A stretch of 64,000 bases of DNA from contig SKCR01032774.1 in NCBI GenBank assembly GCA_019454045.1, forward strand, positions 310,001 through 374,000, written 5' to 3'. The first letter of the stretch is position 1. The number at the start of each line of letters is the position of its first letter. Source of the DNA: Zanthoxylum bungeanum. Its lineage: Eukaryota; Streptophyta; Magnoliopsida; Sapindales; Rutaceae. Both the position numbers and the translations under genes were made by a program. Below are positions 11,472 through 23,414 of this stretch, in pieces. The notes under the pieces were generated by a model. It ran no database searches. It was not told where the DNA came from and saw only the letters and a list, made by a program, of their open reading frames with translations.

Positions 11472-11651
11472 TTAAGGAAGCAGCGAGTTGAGGTTGAGTG
11501 CGTTAACTCTGAGGGAGCTTAATGTAGCTTTTAGTTCTTGGATTTTTTTCAGGGCATTGTTGAAGTCGCCTGCGAATTTGCCAAGCAACTGTGTAAAAAA
11601 TGCTGCCGCTTCAATTCCATACTGTGTTGTGTTGAAATGATCTTCAATCAT
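11472..11651 (-). CDS. Short unrecognised frame, possible exon remnant
   Basis: A 59-codon frame runs from the ATG at 11651 to TAA at 11472. It has coding-like composition and an amphipathic helical stretch (GIEAAAFFTQLLGKFAGDFN, then a KK/E-rich part). A minus-strand TAG just upstream (near 11660) could be a splice acceptor, so it may be the last exon of a lost gene rather than a complete protein. It lies on the same strand as the proline-rich gene, about 75 bases before that gene's TATA box. I do not recognise the family. Confidence 0.25.
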   Translation of the reverse strand: MIEDHFNTTQYGIEAAAFFTQLLGKFAGDFNNALKKIQELKATLSSLRVNALNLNSLLP

Positions 11652-11699
11652 CAAGGGCTACTATCCCTTGTGACAGAGATTAACTAATATGTGGTATTT

Positions 11700-13500
11700 A
11701 ATATTTGCTAGGATTTAATTTTAATGATTTATATAAATTAATTTATTTGTTTTTTTTTTATTTCTTGCTAAATTTAACAAAAAAATAATTGAATTGGATG
11801 GAGTTAAAAATTGAACTTATGTGATTTCTCTGAACATGAATAAATCAAAATGCGAATGAATGTTAAATAATAAAAAAAAAATTTTAACTTATGTGATTTT
11901 TTTTCCGCTTTGAATGTTGAGATCTGAATGTGACTGAATACTGAATAGATTTGAACATCTAAATCATATATTTGTTTTTATTTTTTAACATCTGATTATA
12001 AATAACTGAAAACTAGTAATATGAATTGTATTTACGTAACTTGGTTCTACATGTTATAAATATTTTCCAGTTAAATTATTTGATATATATATATTTTAAA
12101 AATTATAATTTTTTAATAGAGTTGAATAAATAAATTATATATTTTAAAAATAATCATTATAAAAATTATTTAAAATAAAAATATTATGTATATAATTTAA
12201 TTTACAGGAATATTATTGTAAAGTACTTTAATGGTAGGAAATGTGATTCATTTTTAAAATTTGATATGTTGACGGTTGTTTTTCGTTCCAATGACAATAT
12301 AAGAAATTAAGCCTTCGAACAAACCTCCATCAACAGTAAATTTGTTTAATTAGTAGGGAACCAAAGCAAACTTAACAAGCAGACAGATAAATCATAGAGA
12401 CAAAGATTTACGTGGTTCGGCGGATAGTGGCTTCAACTTACGTCCACGGAAGAAAATGAGATGTGTTTTATTACTGCTCGGGGTCAAGCCTTACCCGAGC
12501 TACAAGGGGGATAGTGAACTTACACATAGTGTATAACACATCGAGTTTTACACAAACCACTCACTTGTTTTCTCTCTCTATATGAGCTTACACATAGAGA
12601 GAGAAAGCACTATGTGCTTTTTTTCTCTATCACTTATTTTTAAGCTCTTCGCTCTTTTACATGTTGTAAGATGTGAAATTTGCTATCCATTGATATCATC
12701 TCATGTCACATTGTCATCATTGCATCGTAACTCTCCTTAACAACCTATAAATGCGCCAATCGAAATAGCACATTTTACTATCACTGCATCGGCCTATAGA
12801 GGCTCTGCTCTGCCACTTCTATGCCACTGCACCGTCCTATAGCGACTGGCAGACACTACTTCAAATGAGAACTGTTACTTTTCCCACAATCATCATTAGT
12901 TTTCTAGAAACTTATCATTTCAACTATGACATATGTCACGACTTCAACACAGGTTGAACTGTGATCCCAGCTTCATTCCGAGGTAAATGATGCTTGGTCA
13001 AACTTTCTGACTTCTTTAACCAAATCGATTTGTAACGCATGAACCCTTTCAGATCGGTTTCTACAAATACTCAAATGCTGTCAAATCTATCATTTTTTCT
13101 TTAGGTCGGGTCAGTATCCCAACTTGCTTCGTCACCAGCTGGTTCTGCCCTCGGGAGAATTCCTCTGCATAATGGGGTCAAGTCCCTCTATCAAACTTCA
13201 ACCTCTCTAGGCCCCTGAACCTTTATCATCATCATCTCTTGGTCAAGTACAAACTTCATTCTTCCCCTCCTCATATTTGAACTTCATCGGGGTGAAAAAT
13301 CACCATCAACACTTACTGATAAATAATTAAGCTTTTATGTAGTATGAAATAATATTTAATTGTGTAAAGCTAGTTTCGAAAGTAAAAATTAAATAATTCA
13401 TTAAAGCAATAAACATAAAGATTAAAATTTAAAATTTTAGCTTAATCATATTTGTTGGTATTATAGAGAGTCAACAAACACCTTAAAGACTATAGAGGGC
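11700..13500. other. Intergenic, AT-rich, with degenerate repeat near 12340-13320
   Basis: 11700-12330 is AT-rich with no gene visible. At 12340-12660 there is a phrase often met in plant dispersed repeats (TTTACGTGGTTCGG ... ACGTCCACGG), followed by a CT-rich stretch. 13090-13320 has mixed composition without a long frame. I found no LTR pair, TSD or coding domain. Confidence 0.4.
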
Positions 13501-13515
13501 AATAGCCGAGCTATT

Positions 13516-14406
13516 TAGGCATGCGCATGGTTCTGTTACATTTTAAAATCATAATCGATCCGAACCGTAGACCAACGATTCGGTTTACGGTTCGGTTGGC
13601 GGTTCAGCATTGACCGAACTGTAACCGAACCTTAAACCGGCTGAACCATATGGTTCAGTTCGGTTTAAGGTTTGATCAGTTATAATTTTGGCCAAAGTCG
13701 AATCGCAACTGAACCTTAAACCGACCGAACTGTGTGGTTCGGTTCGGTTTAAGGTTTGAAATCATTTTTAATTAATTAAATTAAATTGTTATAAAAATAA
13801 AAAAATAAAAATTAAAGATTTATTAAAGAGTAAGACTAAAAGTAGACAATTATAATTTATTTATTGTTTTTTTTTAAAAAAAAAAACTTGCACTTATATA
13901 AGCTAACCACGTATCCTCTTGGGGCGTAGAAGAATCAAAGCTCACGTAGTTCTGTTATATTTTATTTTTAATAATTTACCCATTAATATTTTATTCATCG
14001 CCATCCGGGGATGGCGGTCTAGATCATGAGCATTCGGTTCCAGTTGTGTTCATGTTATCACACAAATCTTCAAAAGTTTCTGACTGATTTTCTCACGACG
14101 TTCCACCCTACACAAATCTTCAAGACACGTTTGAGCTTCTAACGTCTGCGGTTTCAACCTTGATCTTCTGTCATCAAGAACATTGTAGCTCATACTAAAT
14201 GTTTGCTCTACATATACAGTTGAGACTGGTGTCGCTAATACCTCCCTCGTAATCACGGCCATGATTGGAAACAATCCTTGATGTTTTTGCCACCAATCAA
14301 GGATAAGAAATTGCTTACCTACAAAAGCATTTTGGGGAAACTCGAAATTTATCGTTAAATACGCTTTAATTTCTGAATTAGTTTTTGATTTTTTACTTCG
14401 CTGCAT
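13516..14406 (-). mobile_element. 3' part of a hAT transposon
   Basis: It combines the transposase C-terminus (14050-14406, minus) with a subterminal block at 13540-13760. That block is full of GGTTCGGTTTAAGG-type repeats on both strands, as expected downstream of a hAT transposase. The outer end begins TAGGCATGCGCATGG at 13516, similar to hAT terminal repeats (TAGGG...). The 5' half is missing: a solo LTR begins only 8 bases from the top of the frame. No TSD was found. Confidence 0.6.
14050..14406 (-). pseudogene. hAT transposase fragment (C-terminal dimerisation region)
   Basis: About 118 codons match the hAT C-terminal dimerisation region. Seen are FLILDWWQKHQGLFPIMAVI, then a segment corresponding to the family's VPVSTVASESAFS (here TPVSTVYVEQTFSMS), then VLDDRRSRLKPQTLEAQTCL. 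Full hAT transposases have 600-800 residues, so this is only the tail; the DDE/RNase H-like core and BED zinc finger are absent. The frame shows few lesions. It most likely derives from an element broken by deletion and LTR insertion. Confidence 0.85.
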
Positions 14407-14413
14407 TAACCAA

Positions 14414-15672
14414 TGACACGCTCAAAAAATGGTTATTTACTCCCAAGTGTAAGAGTGTCGAAGTAATAAAATAACCTGGTAAGTCCGGGGTCGATCCACA
14501 TGGAATATATTTAGTAAAATAAAACAAAAATTTGAGTGAAATAAAAAAGTTTGATTTGTTTGGAGTGATTGGAAAATTTATATTAGATTACAACAATAAA
14601 ATAAAATGATGAGGCTATGGGATCCATTTTTTATATTTCAAAATTAGAAATCTCACTTTTTATAATATATAAATTATCATTATTACCCAGTTAATTTACT
14701 TTAGGAATTAATTATGCCAAAACATATAAAATCATTCATAAAGGCGTTGATAACTTTGTTTATAACAAGTCCAGTTAGGTACTCAATTATGTCAAATAAA
14801 TAAAACCAATCATATAGGCGGTAACAAAGTTATTCAATAATTAATCCAGATTTAAATTAAACATTAATCATTATATTACAATTTATATATTATAATATAA
14901 ATAAGATTAATATAAATTTTAATATTAAAAGTTTCACCCATTACCCCAGTATGACGAAATTAGCTACTCATAATTTAAATAAAAACACACATAATTTTAT
15001 TACTGAAAGAAAAAAAAATTACAAGAAAGCTTTTAAAAAAATAAAACACACAAGACACTCTCTCTCAAATTCTACAAGAGAAATTCAGAAGAAAGTCTAC
15101 CAAAATTTATAGAAGATGCTTGGCTTAATTGTAGCACTGCAATTGTCATCAATTGCAAGCTGCAATTGTCATCAATTGCAGGAGTAATTGATGGAGGATC
15201 ACATCCACCCAAATATTTATTAACTTTTTTTTAATTATAAATAACACACTTTAGATCTTTCATCAATTTCGATATTGAAAACTTCAGAACTAGAAAATCT
15301 TGTCAACGGTAAAGTTGTAGATCTTTGAGTCTTATTTCATTTGAAACCATAATCACTTCAATCCGATATCGTAATAAAAAATTATGGCCAAAATACTAAA
15401 ATTGTGCAACGCTGCAATTTCCGAAATTGTACACGGTTAGAATATCATTTTAAGTTGTTGGCCTCCAAAATCCAAATGTCACGTCCATTTTTTAGTTATG
15501 CATCCAATGTATTATTTCACCCACGTAAGAAATTAAAAATCACAATAAAATATAAATATAATTATTATTTAACAAATGTGCTAAATTAAGGGGATTAATG
15601 AAATTATAAGTGTAAAATGATTAGTTTCTTATTTATTAAGTTTACACTTTTTAATATTCATCACACCCATCA
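14414..15672 (-). mobile_element. Solo LTR, Athila-like gypsy type
   Basis: A 1259-bp block with TG...CA ends (TGACACGC on the left, CACCCATCA on the right) is flanked by ACCAA (14409-14413) and ACTAA (15673-15677), matching at 4 of 5 bases. Its left end (CAAGTGTAAG ... GGGGTCGATCCACATGGAAT) parallels that of the LTR at 29212 (CAAGTGTACGG ... GTCGAACCCACATGGATTG), so I place it in the same broad group and infer minus orientation. It contains two nearly adjacent palindromes, TGCAATTG-TCAT-CAATTGCA (15138-15181). No interior is present. Confidence 0.6.
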
Positions 15673-15677
15673 ACTAA

Positions 15678-16230
15678 CTTATTACTAGTCCCTAGTAATT
15701 TAAGTGAAAAACTTTAAAAAGATAATTTTTTATCCAAATTAATAATTATTTTCTTTCTTTCTAAATGATAAAATAAGTAAATTCTCCCGTACTTTTACCT
15801 TTCTTCCATACACACATAAAATAAGATATTAATCAATTTATTATGCCAACAATATTCACATGTCTTGTTGAAAAGAGAATAATATTTTTGGCATAAAATT
15901 ATATTAGAGTTCACACCTTTTGGCAATGGAAGTTTATTTATAAATACAAAAATAGTTTTTTTTAATACATCTTCAATCATTGTAACGAGTTTTGGGCAAA
16001 TGACTCACAAACTAATTGGCTTTAGGGCTCTAGGTGTAAGACACCCCTATGGACTTAATTGCTCGGATCTCATATGTTAAAAAAAAGAAGTGCTTATAGG
16101 GTTAGTAACACAAGTATCCATAATTTATTACATTTTCTTAAATAGTGATAAATTTTTCTATTTATATCCATACACAACATATTGGGCCCCTATAGACCCA
16201 TTCTCACGGAAATTTTTTACATTCATAACA
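15678..16230. other. Intergenic, nothing recognised
   Basis: AT-rich sequence with short random frames. I see no gene, repeat pair or RNA. Confidence 0.5.
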
Positions 16231-16235
16231 CTACC

Positions 16236-17139
16236 TGATAGAAACCTGCCTGGAACAAAGCCAAGCAAACCTCTCCACGTGTTCTAAGCCCCAAGAACCG
16301 CGAATCTTGATTTTGTAAGAACAAAATCCTTCCAAGATCAAGTCCAACCCTTAAGGAACATTGCCCTTAAAAACCTTTCTTATTTTCTTTGGAGAATCCT
16401 GAACAACGATAAAGCGCCACAACGCTTGCCACACGTTGATAAGCTTTTGTTCCGTAAAACCAAGGAAGAATCCACTCCCTCAAGATGACACAAGTCAATT
16501 TGTTTTGTAAAAAGATATATTATTGGTTAATTATCCATTACAATGAATAATGCCCCTTTAAATAGGTGGCTAACCCTAATTCTACCAAAATATAATAAAA
16601 CCCTAATAAAATACTTGAAAATTTCGTCCATGGGCTTTTTAATTTAATTAATGTTCAGCCCAAGACTTAAACAACACATAACGTAAAAAAATATAAAATA
16701 TAAAAACTATAGGGATACATTTCGTCCTCATTTAGACCATGAAGGAATCCGAACTGGACTTTGATGAAAACTTAAAAGTTGTAGAGCTACGAGTTTTCTT
16801 TTCAATGCAACTTGAATCACCAAAATCGGATATCAGACGAGAAAGTTACGTCCAAAATACAAAGACTGCGTAAATCCCGCCACTACTAATGCACCATTCG
16901 GAAATAAAGCCCAAAATCAATCAAGGCAGCCCATGCATGTCCTAGACCCATTCCAATATTGCTTTAGACACAATAAAGCCTTCACATAATGTCTCATGCA
17001 TGGTCCAAACTCCAAAACCCAAGAAATCTTCCAAATCCACCAAAATGGCCCAAATACACCAATTTGACCAAGCCATGCAATCAGCCACAACTTCAAGTTA
17101 ACTTGGCCCAACAAACAGAGCTCATTCTGGATCACATCA
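16236..17139 (-). repeat. 3' LTR (left) of the minus-strand gypsy element
   Basis: 904 bp with TGATAG...CATCA on the plus strand, nearly identical to 18783-19686. Confidence 0.92.
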
Positions 17140-17468
17140 TTCTCCCTCTCTTGAAAAGGATTCGACCTCGAATCCGAACCCGGGTCATAGATAAAAATTA
17201 CAAGATCAATGGGACGAGAATCCTGAAATAAAAGAAAATCACATGGAAAAAAATGGTTAAGGTGAGCAAAAGTCAATAAGGCAAATGAATGACTTTTTGG
17301 CAATACTTTCCACTCTCAATCTCTTCATTGCTACTCTCATTCTTAACGCCACTTGCAACAGAAAATAGATTCCCACATGGATTCACATTTGAAATCTCAT
17401 CAACACTCTCATCCACGATCTGCCACACTCTACATATTCAGCCACATGTTTTTTTTGCACACCATAAC

Positions 17469-18223
17469 TCATGTCCTCACAACCAACATCAGATTGCTCC
17501 ATATGATAGTCACCCTTAACAGTAACGTCAAGCACCTCATTGGAATCATGAACAACCAATCATGATCACTAATGTTATCGCTCACATCAATATCATCACT
17601 ATCATCAACACCATCAACCACCTCACTCTTATTTATTGAAACATCAACATGTTTCATTTCATTACTCAAGGCTACGTTTATATCATTCTCTACTTCACAT
17701 TTTACTAATGTCTTTTTCTCTATCAACTCTGGAAGCTCTCTTAGTAACATTCCAAAAGCAATCACACTTTTCTTTTTAGCCCACTCTTCTTCACTCCTCT
17801 GCATGTACAACTCGTCATCATTGACCTCTTGTAGGGTTAAAGGAGCAAGCTTGATAATTTTTCCACCATACCTAAATTTGTACATATTCCTATCCATATC
17901 ATAAACTACTTTATTGAATTTATATCAAGGCTTACCCAATAAAATATGCGTATGACATATAGGAACCACGTCACAAACTATTTGGTCAACATACTGCCCA
18001 ATTGCAAAATTTACCACAACCTGCTTAGCAACCTCGAACTCATCCACTTATAAGGTCTATCAAAAGATATCAATGGTAATCCCAATTTTTCCACAAGGGT
18101 AGTGCTAGCTAAATTTATGTGATTCCCTCTATTAATAATCATACTACACACTTTACTATTGATTGAGCATCTTGTGCGAAAGATAAATACCATTTTATCC
18201 ATCCAATTATTTATATAAATCAA
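17469..18223 (-). pseudogene. Ty3/gypsy protease-region relic
   Basis: The upstream part (18223-18011) reads RCSINSKVCSMIINRGNHIN then LASTTLVEKLGLP, which matches the retropepsin-like segment of plant gypsy Pol. The catalytic D-S/T-G is replaced by NRG. Continuing in other frames are words such as FAIGQYVDQIVCDVVP and HTHILLGKP. The downstream part (17897-17469) begins MDRNMYKFRYGGKIIKLAPL and runs into an acidic Asp/Ser/Val-rich stretch. This corresponds to the linker between protease and RT; RT itself is absent. Not functional. Confidence 0.7.
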
Positions 18224-18770
18224 CCATTACTAGAAAGACGCCAATAATGAGGAAAGACTCAAAGAATCACTAAGAAAATATGAAAACAAACACAAAGAAA
18301 CTGACTAAAAAAAAACCAAAAGTAAATAAGAAGACAAACTGAACTGAAACTGGACAGAATTCGTAACTTTGAAAGCGATTTTGAGACTCGAAACTTGAGC
18401 GGACTGTGTGCGTCCAGTGACTAATGAATTATTCTCCTCAAGTACTTATAAATTGATATATTATGGGTCTCGTAACTCTTTATAGATCAAAAGTTACAGC
18501 CGTTTTAAATTCAGTGCGCGGCTGAAAAATTCTGACCGAACTGATCCGAAAAGTACATACAATTTCGACTCGAATTGACTCAAAACTCCAAGAATTGAAT
18601 CCTAAATGCTATTACCATGAAAGAACATTATAATAACATCCAAGATGCAGTCATAAACAAGAAAAACACAAAGAAAAAAATTGAAACTATAAGAGACGAA
18701 AAAAAAAGAAATATAAAGACTCCATAAAACGATAAAAATAGAGAAAATCTTGACCTTGGAACCCTGAGCT

Positions 18771-18780
18771 CCTGATACCA
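18771..18780 (-). other. Primer-binding site (initiator-Met type)
   Basis: TGGTATCAGG on the minus strand lies two bases from the LTR edge at 18783. It matches the common plant TGGTATCAGAGC site over its first nine bases. Confidence 0.7.
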
Positions 18781-18782
18781 AA

Positions 18783-19686
18783 TGATAGAAACCTGCCTGG
18801 AACAAAGCCAAACAAACCTCTCCACTTGTTCTAAGCCCCAAGAACCGCGAATCTTGATTTTGTAAGAACAAAATCCTTCTAAGATCAAGTCCAACCCTTA
18901 AGGAACATTGCCCTTAAAAACCTTTCTTTATTTCTTTGGAGAATCCTGAACAGCGATACAGCGCCACAACGCTTGCCACACGTTGATAAGCTTTTGTTCC
19001 GTAAAACCAATGAAGAATCCACTCCCTCAAGATGACACAAGTCAATTTGTATTGTAAAAAGATATATTATTGGTTAATTATCCATTACAATGAATAATGC
19101 CCCTTTAAATAGGTGGCTAACCCTAATTCTACCAAAATATAATAAAACCCTAATAAAATACTTGAAAATTTTGTCCATGTGCTTTTTAATTTCATTAATG
19201 TTCAGCCCAACACTTAAACAACACATAACGTAAAAAAATATAAAATATAAAAACTATATGGATACATTGCGTCCTCATTTAGACCATGAAGAAATCCGAA
19301 CTGGACTTTGATGAAAACTTAAAAGTTGTAGAGATATGAGTTTTCTTTTCAATGCAACTTGAATCACCAAAATCGGATATCGGACGAGAAAGTTACCTCC
19401 AAAATACGAAGACTCCGTAAATCCCGCCACTACTAATGCACCATTCGGAAATAAAGCTCAAAATCAATCAAGGCAGCCCATGCATGTCCTAGACCCATTC
19501 CAATATTGCTTTAGACACAATAAAGTCTTCACATAATGTCTCATGCATGGTCCAAACTCCAGAACCCAATGAATCTTCCAAATCCACCAAAATAGCCCAA
19601 ATACACCAATTTGACCAAGCCATGCAATCAGCCACAACTTCAAGTTAACTTGGCCCAACAAACAGAGCTCATTCTGGATCACATCA
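18783..19686 (-). repeat. 5' LTR (right) of the minus-strand gypsy element
   Basis: 904 bp, partner of 16236-17139. The two copies differ by scattered substitutions of a few per cent by eye. Confidence 0.92.
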
Positions 19687-19939
19687 CTACCGTTTCATAA
19701 TAGAATTTTTCTTACAAGTATTGTCTCCTCTCTTTTTCATCGTGATATTTCAGCAGAACAAGTATTGCATAGTAGAATTTTTCTTACAAATACTTGTACA
19801 AGAAATAAACAAGCAAATTGGGGGATAATGAGGGTGGTTTGATGAGGTTTTTGGCACAGAGGAAGGAACTACCCTTCATCGTCTCCTCTCTTTTTCATCG
19901 TGATGTTTTCGCCAAGCATGCGTTTCTATTAATCTTGTT

Positions 19940-20092
19940 CTATTAAGAGGAGAATATATACAATACTAGTAGGGCTACGTTTGTAATTGTGTCCCCATTA
20001 TTGAAGTAAAATCAAGCAACGCTACTAACAAATACGAATAAAGCTATTGAGCTCATTCCTAAATCATACTTGAAGCGGGAGTTAGGGGTGAT
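19940..20092. repeat. Dispersed repeat, copy A left part
   Basis: This stretch, with its continuation at 22769-23120, is related to 56700-57220 (for example TTGTAATTGTGT and CATTCCTA(A/G)ATCATACTT). The hAT MITE at 20093 splits it. The repeat class is not recognised; there is no coding capacity. Confidence 0.65.
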
Positions 20093-20896
20093 AATGGTTT
20101 CATGTCAAACTGCAACCCGATCCAACCCGAATCGCACCGCGTGGTTTGAAAAAAATTAAAAATGATTTCGGATCAATCTGAACCGAACCGCAAATTTCTG
20201 ATCGGTGTGCGGTTTTGACCCAACCACGATCCGAACCGTCAAAAACCATAAATTTTGACTCAAATCGCGACCCGAACTGCCTAAACCGCCTACCCGCGTT
20301 CAAATTAGATATCATTTTATATATTTCCTCTTCTTTAACCATGAAATTTAATATATTTAATGATCATATGACAATATGCAATGTATAAATGAGAATTATG
20401 TATTTTTTTTCTTCAATTATTATGTGAAAACACAAAGAATTTTCTTTAAAAAGTTTATAACCCAAACCGCCGACCCGAACCGCCCAAACCGCTAAACCGC
20501 CAACCCGAACCGCCGTGATTTTCCTTATCAAATTTGTGGTTTCAGTTTCTAATTTCCCAAACCACCAATCCGCGCGGTTAGAAATGAAAAACGAAAAAAC
20601 CGACCCGAACCTGATGAGTGGTATTTCTATCACTATTTCCCACTCATTTAACCTAATATTTTGTATAGTTTCTTGAGCCTTGTGAATATTTTGATGTGTT
20701 TTGTGTTATTTTGTAGATAAATAAAGTTTCAGGACATTCTGGAGGTGATTTGGGGCAAAACAGTGAAAATTGGACGAAAATGGCATTTTTGGTAATTACC
20801 CGCGTCGCGACGCCCAGCATGCTCCGAATCTGCTAACATGCGCCGGGTCAACGTGTCAGAATTTGAGAAGTTTGACTTTGCTAACATGCGATGTTC

Positions 20897-21257
20897 CACG
20901 TGTCACCATCACAGTCGATCTGCTAACATGCGCCGCGACACGTGTCAACATCCTATGGTGCCGACAATTACTATTTCCACGTGTGCCACGTGTCATCCTA
21001 CGTGTCGCCACATCATCCGGTCAACGAGTCAACTATTCCACGCGTCTTGCCACGTCATCATCCACGTCAGCAGGTCAACCAGGTCAACATGCCACGTCAT
21101 CATCAGCCAATCACGCCGTGACACGTGTCGCAATCTTATGGTGCCGACAATTGATCTCAGTCGCCTTGCCACGTCACCGCCACATCAGCATAATAATTGA
21201 GCTCTTAGCCGCCTCGCCACGTGTCGCATTATCTTCTTATCCGAATCGCCACGTGTC
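20897..21257 (+). promoter_or_regulatory. G-box/ABRE-like array upstream of the LTR TATA box
   Basis: CACGTGTC occurs six times (20897, 20939, 20987, 21122, 21218, 21250), with close variants at 20978 and 20999 and several CCACGTCA. All are 90-450 bases before TATAAAT at 21343. bZIP and bHLH factors bind such ACGTG cores in plants; activity here is inferred only. Confidence 0.55.
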
Positions 21258-21619
21258 AAGCTGTCATTGTGCCACGCCTCACTGTTCCAGCGTCGCGACG
21301 CTGAAGCCCTTGGCGTCGCGACGCCCGAAGCTTATCCGTGCCTATAAATTGAGCTCGAGATTTCAGAATTTTTTGTACCTCTCTCTCCCATTTCTTTGTT
21401 GTAAATATGGAGTTCTTCTCTCTCTAAGTTTCTTTTAATTTTTAGTTTTTAGTTTTGTAATAATTTTAATTACTTTTTGTAATAATAGTAATTTACTTTC
21501 TTTACTTTTTACAGTTTTTACTATTAACCATGAGGAGGTAACTTCCCCAGCTAGGGTGAAAGGTAATTCTTTTAATATTGCTATTTAGATTAATCTCCCT
21601 TAAAAATAATATATTCACT

Positions 21620-21860
21620 ATTTAAAACCTGACTAATCAAGGATACCGCTATATTGGTCGGTTGGTAATTTAATTTTAATCTGGTTTAAACCTGACTAAT
21701 CAAGGATACCGCCAGATTGGTCGGTTGGTAATTTTATTTTGGTTCCGCCTTTATGGCTGGTTTATGGACACATATTACCGCCTTAATGGCTGGTTGGACT
21801 TAATTTGACTTAATCAGGATACCGCCAGATTGGTCGGTTGGTAATATTATCACAAGTTTA
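21620..21860 (+). repeat. Tandem repeat with GGATACCGCC(A)GATTGG
   Basis: Three full units of TAATCAAGGATACCGC...TTGGTCGGTTGGTAAT plus related partial units (CCGCCTTAATGGCTGGTT) lie in the transcribed part of the solo LTR. They are spaced about 60-120 bases apart. Confidence 0.7.
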
Positions 21861-22776
21861 TATATTATTTTATGGGAGATATCTAAATTAGTAGTAGTAA
21901 AAGTAATTTCTTTTACCTTAGCATTTTATTTTATTGTAATTTACCTTTCAGTATTTACTTTACCGCATTTTTACTTCAAGTCTTTTATTTTCAAGTTTTC
22001 ACCAGCCCTAGTTATGTGTTGTAACTAAATTAGTTATCTGGGGTTGTGATGACTTTTAATATCACCGTTTTATAAGGGGTTAAATTATAGTTTGGGTAAT
22101 ATAAAGATTTATTTATTGAGTCTTAATCTTAATGCTTTTTCATTAACTGACCATAATAAAATTGATCTGGTAAATCTAAAATGAACTAGACATAGAGATT
22201 TTAGGTTTCAGCCTTAGACTCAATAGCCCACGATCTTCCTTGAGGATAGATAACCCTTAATAGATTTCCTTACAGGATAGGAATATACCTGTCGGGCGGG
22301 GGTAGCCATAATTGGAAATTAAACTTAATGAATCCAGATAATTTGGTTGACATAGACATATGGTTCAATTGGGTTAAACTGGGTATTTGTGTCTGACCAT
22401 CGACAGAGGCTTACACATAATTTAGTGTTTCAGGTTAATAAATCAATATATTACTCAACTTTAAGATAACCACTTCATCTTTAAAATGATATTAAAAGAA
22501 ATCACAACCCTAGATAGTTTTTAATATTGAATTTTCTTAAAACCTATTTTCGACAATTTTATTTACTTGCTTTTAAATTTAGAATCGTCACCATTTCAAA
22601 TCAATCAATCAACCTGTTAGATACTAGTAATCATTTGACCTCATAAAATTAATAGATTAGATATTAAGTCCTCGTGGGATCGTTATTTTTATACTACTTG
22701 AACGATACGTGCGCTTGCGTTATACGTGTGTGTTTACGCCGGTCAGAACCGCACCGCGAACACCCCTAGCGAGAGT

Positions 22777-23120
22777 CAAAATCGACTCTAAGAGATAAAC
22801 AGTCTAAAATATTGCCTATGGCCTCCATTAATGTGAAAAAAAATAAGGATAATTTTTATAATTTAAGGTCTCCAAATCTTTTCAAGTGAGAAAAAATTAA
22901 GACCCCAAATTATTAGGAGTACAACTTTTTATAAGGATTTAGACTTTTAGTTTCCACAAAGTACATTAATCTAAATTTAGGTGCAAATCCAAAAAGAGCC
23001 CAAAATAATTGGATTAATCAGGGCTAGTGAACCACAGTATCACAAATACAAAAGTTTGATCAAAGTTAGGCCGGCGCTAATGAAACAAAGCTGATTAAGG
23101 CAATAGCCATCAGGATATAA
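22777..23120. repeat. Dispersed repeat, copy A right part
   Basis: Continues the repeat interrupted by the MITE (GACTCTAAGAGATAA, later TAGGCCGGC(G/T)CTAATGAA). Related to 56840-57220. No coding capacity is seen. Confidence 0.6.
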
Positions 23121-23414
23121 ATACACCATTGTAAGAAGTTTGTATAGAAAATAGAGGGAGTAGTCCCACATTGGAAAATGATATGAAAAATGGAAGGTTT
23201 ATAAGTATTTTCTAGATATTTATATGAAATTGGTAACAACATGGATTGAGCTTGGACTTGGATGTGTGTGGTTGGTTGGCTTCTAATCAGATGTAATTTC
23301 GATTTTCAAATTGTTTATATATACAAAACAATATTGCCAGAGTTCCAAAATAATTTGAAATCCTTATGATCATTGAAAACGAAAAACAAGAAACACTTAG
23401 TAAATTTGCCAGCA

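Larger units (their letters stand above)
16236..19686 (-). mobile_element. Non-autonomous Ty3/gypsy element with protease relic
   Basis: Two 904-bp LTRs (16236-17139 and 18783-19686) are flanked by perfect CTACC duplications (16231-16235 and 19687-19691). Orientation is minus. The right LTR is followed on the minus strand, after two bases, by TGGTATCAGG, an initiator-Met-type primer site. The left LTR is preceded by the purine run AAGAGAGGGAGAA (17140-17152 complement). The interior is only 1.6 kb and keeps a decayed protease region and no RT or integrase, so it would need help in trans to move. Confidence 0.92.
20612..22745 (+). mobile_element. Solo LTR, Athila-like Ty3/gypsy, in the MITE
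   Basis: A 2134-bp block starts TGATGAGTGG and ends GCCGGTCA. It is flanked by GAACC on both sides (20607-20611 and 22746-22750). It is related to the solo LTR at 36505-37798 at both ends. The 3' end (TAAGTCCTCGTGGGATCG ... GTGCGCTTGCG) resembles Athila-type LTRs as I know them. It contains a TATA box (21343-21349), an upstream ACGTG array, three GCGTCGCGACGC palindromes, and a downstream tandem repeat. No interior domain remains. Confidence 0.88.
20093..22768. mobile_element. hAT-type MITE, copy A, split by an LTR insertion
   Basis: Left end TAGGGGTG at 20093; right end CACCCCTA at 22768. These form an inverted repeat typical of hAT. The flanking 8-bp duplications are GCGGGAGT (20085-20092) and GCGAGAGT (22769-22776). 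The body is rich in AACCGCC/CCGAACC motifs and matches the intact copy at 50226-50786. A 2134-bp LTR plus 5-bp duplication separates the two halves. The paralogous empty site near 56829 supports these ends. Confidence 0.85.

Noticed and set aside
20770..21438. 222-codon plus-strand frame rich in Ser, Thr and Arg
   Set aside because: It reads through the ACGTG array and palindromes of a solo LTR promoter. There is no domain, and it crosses the TATA box.
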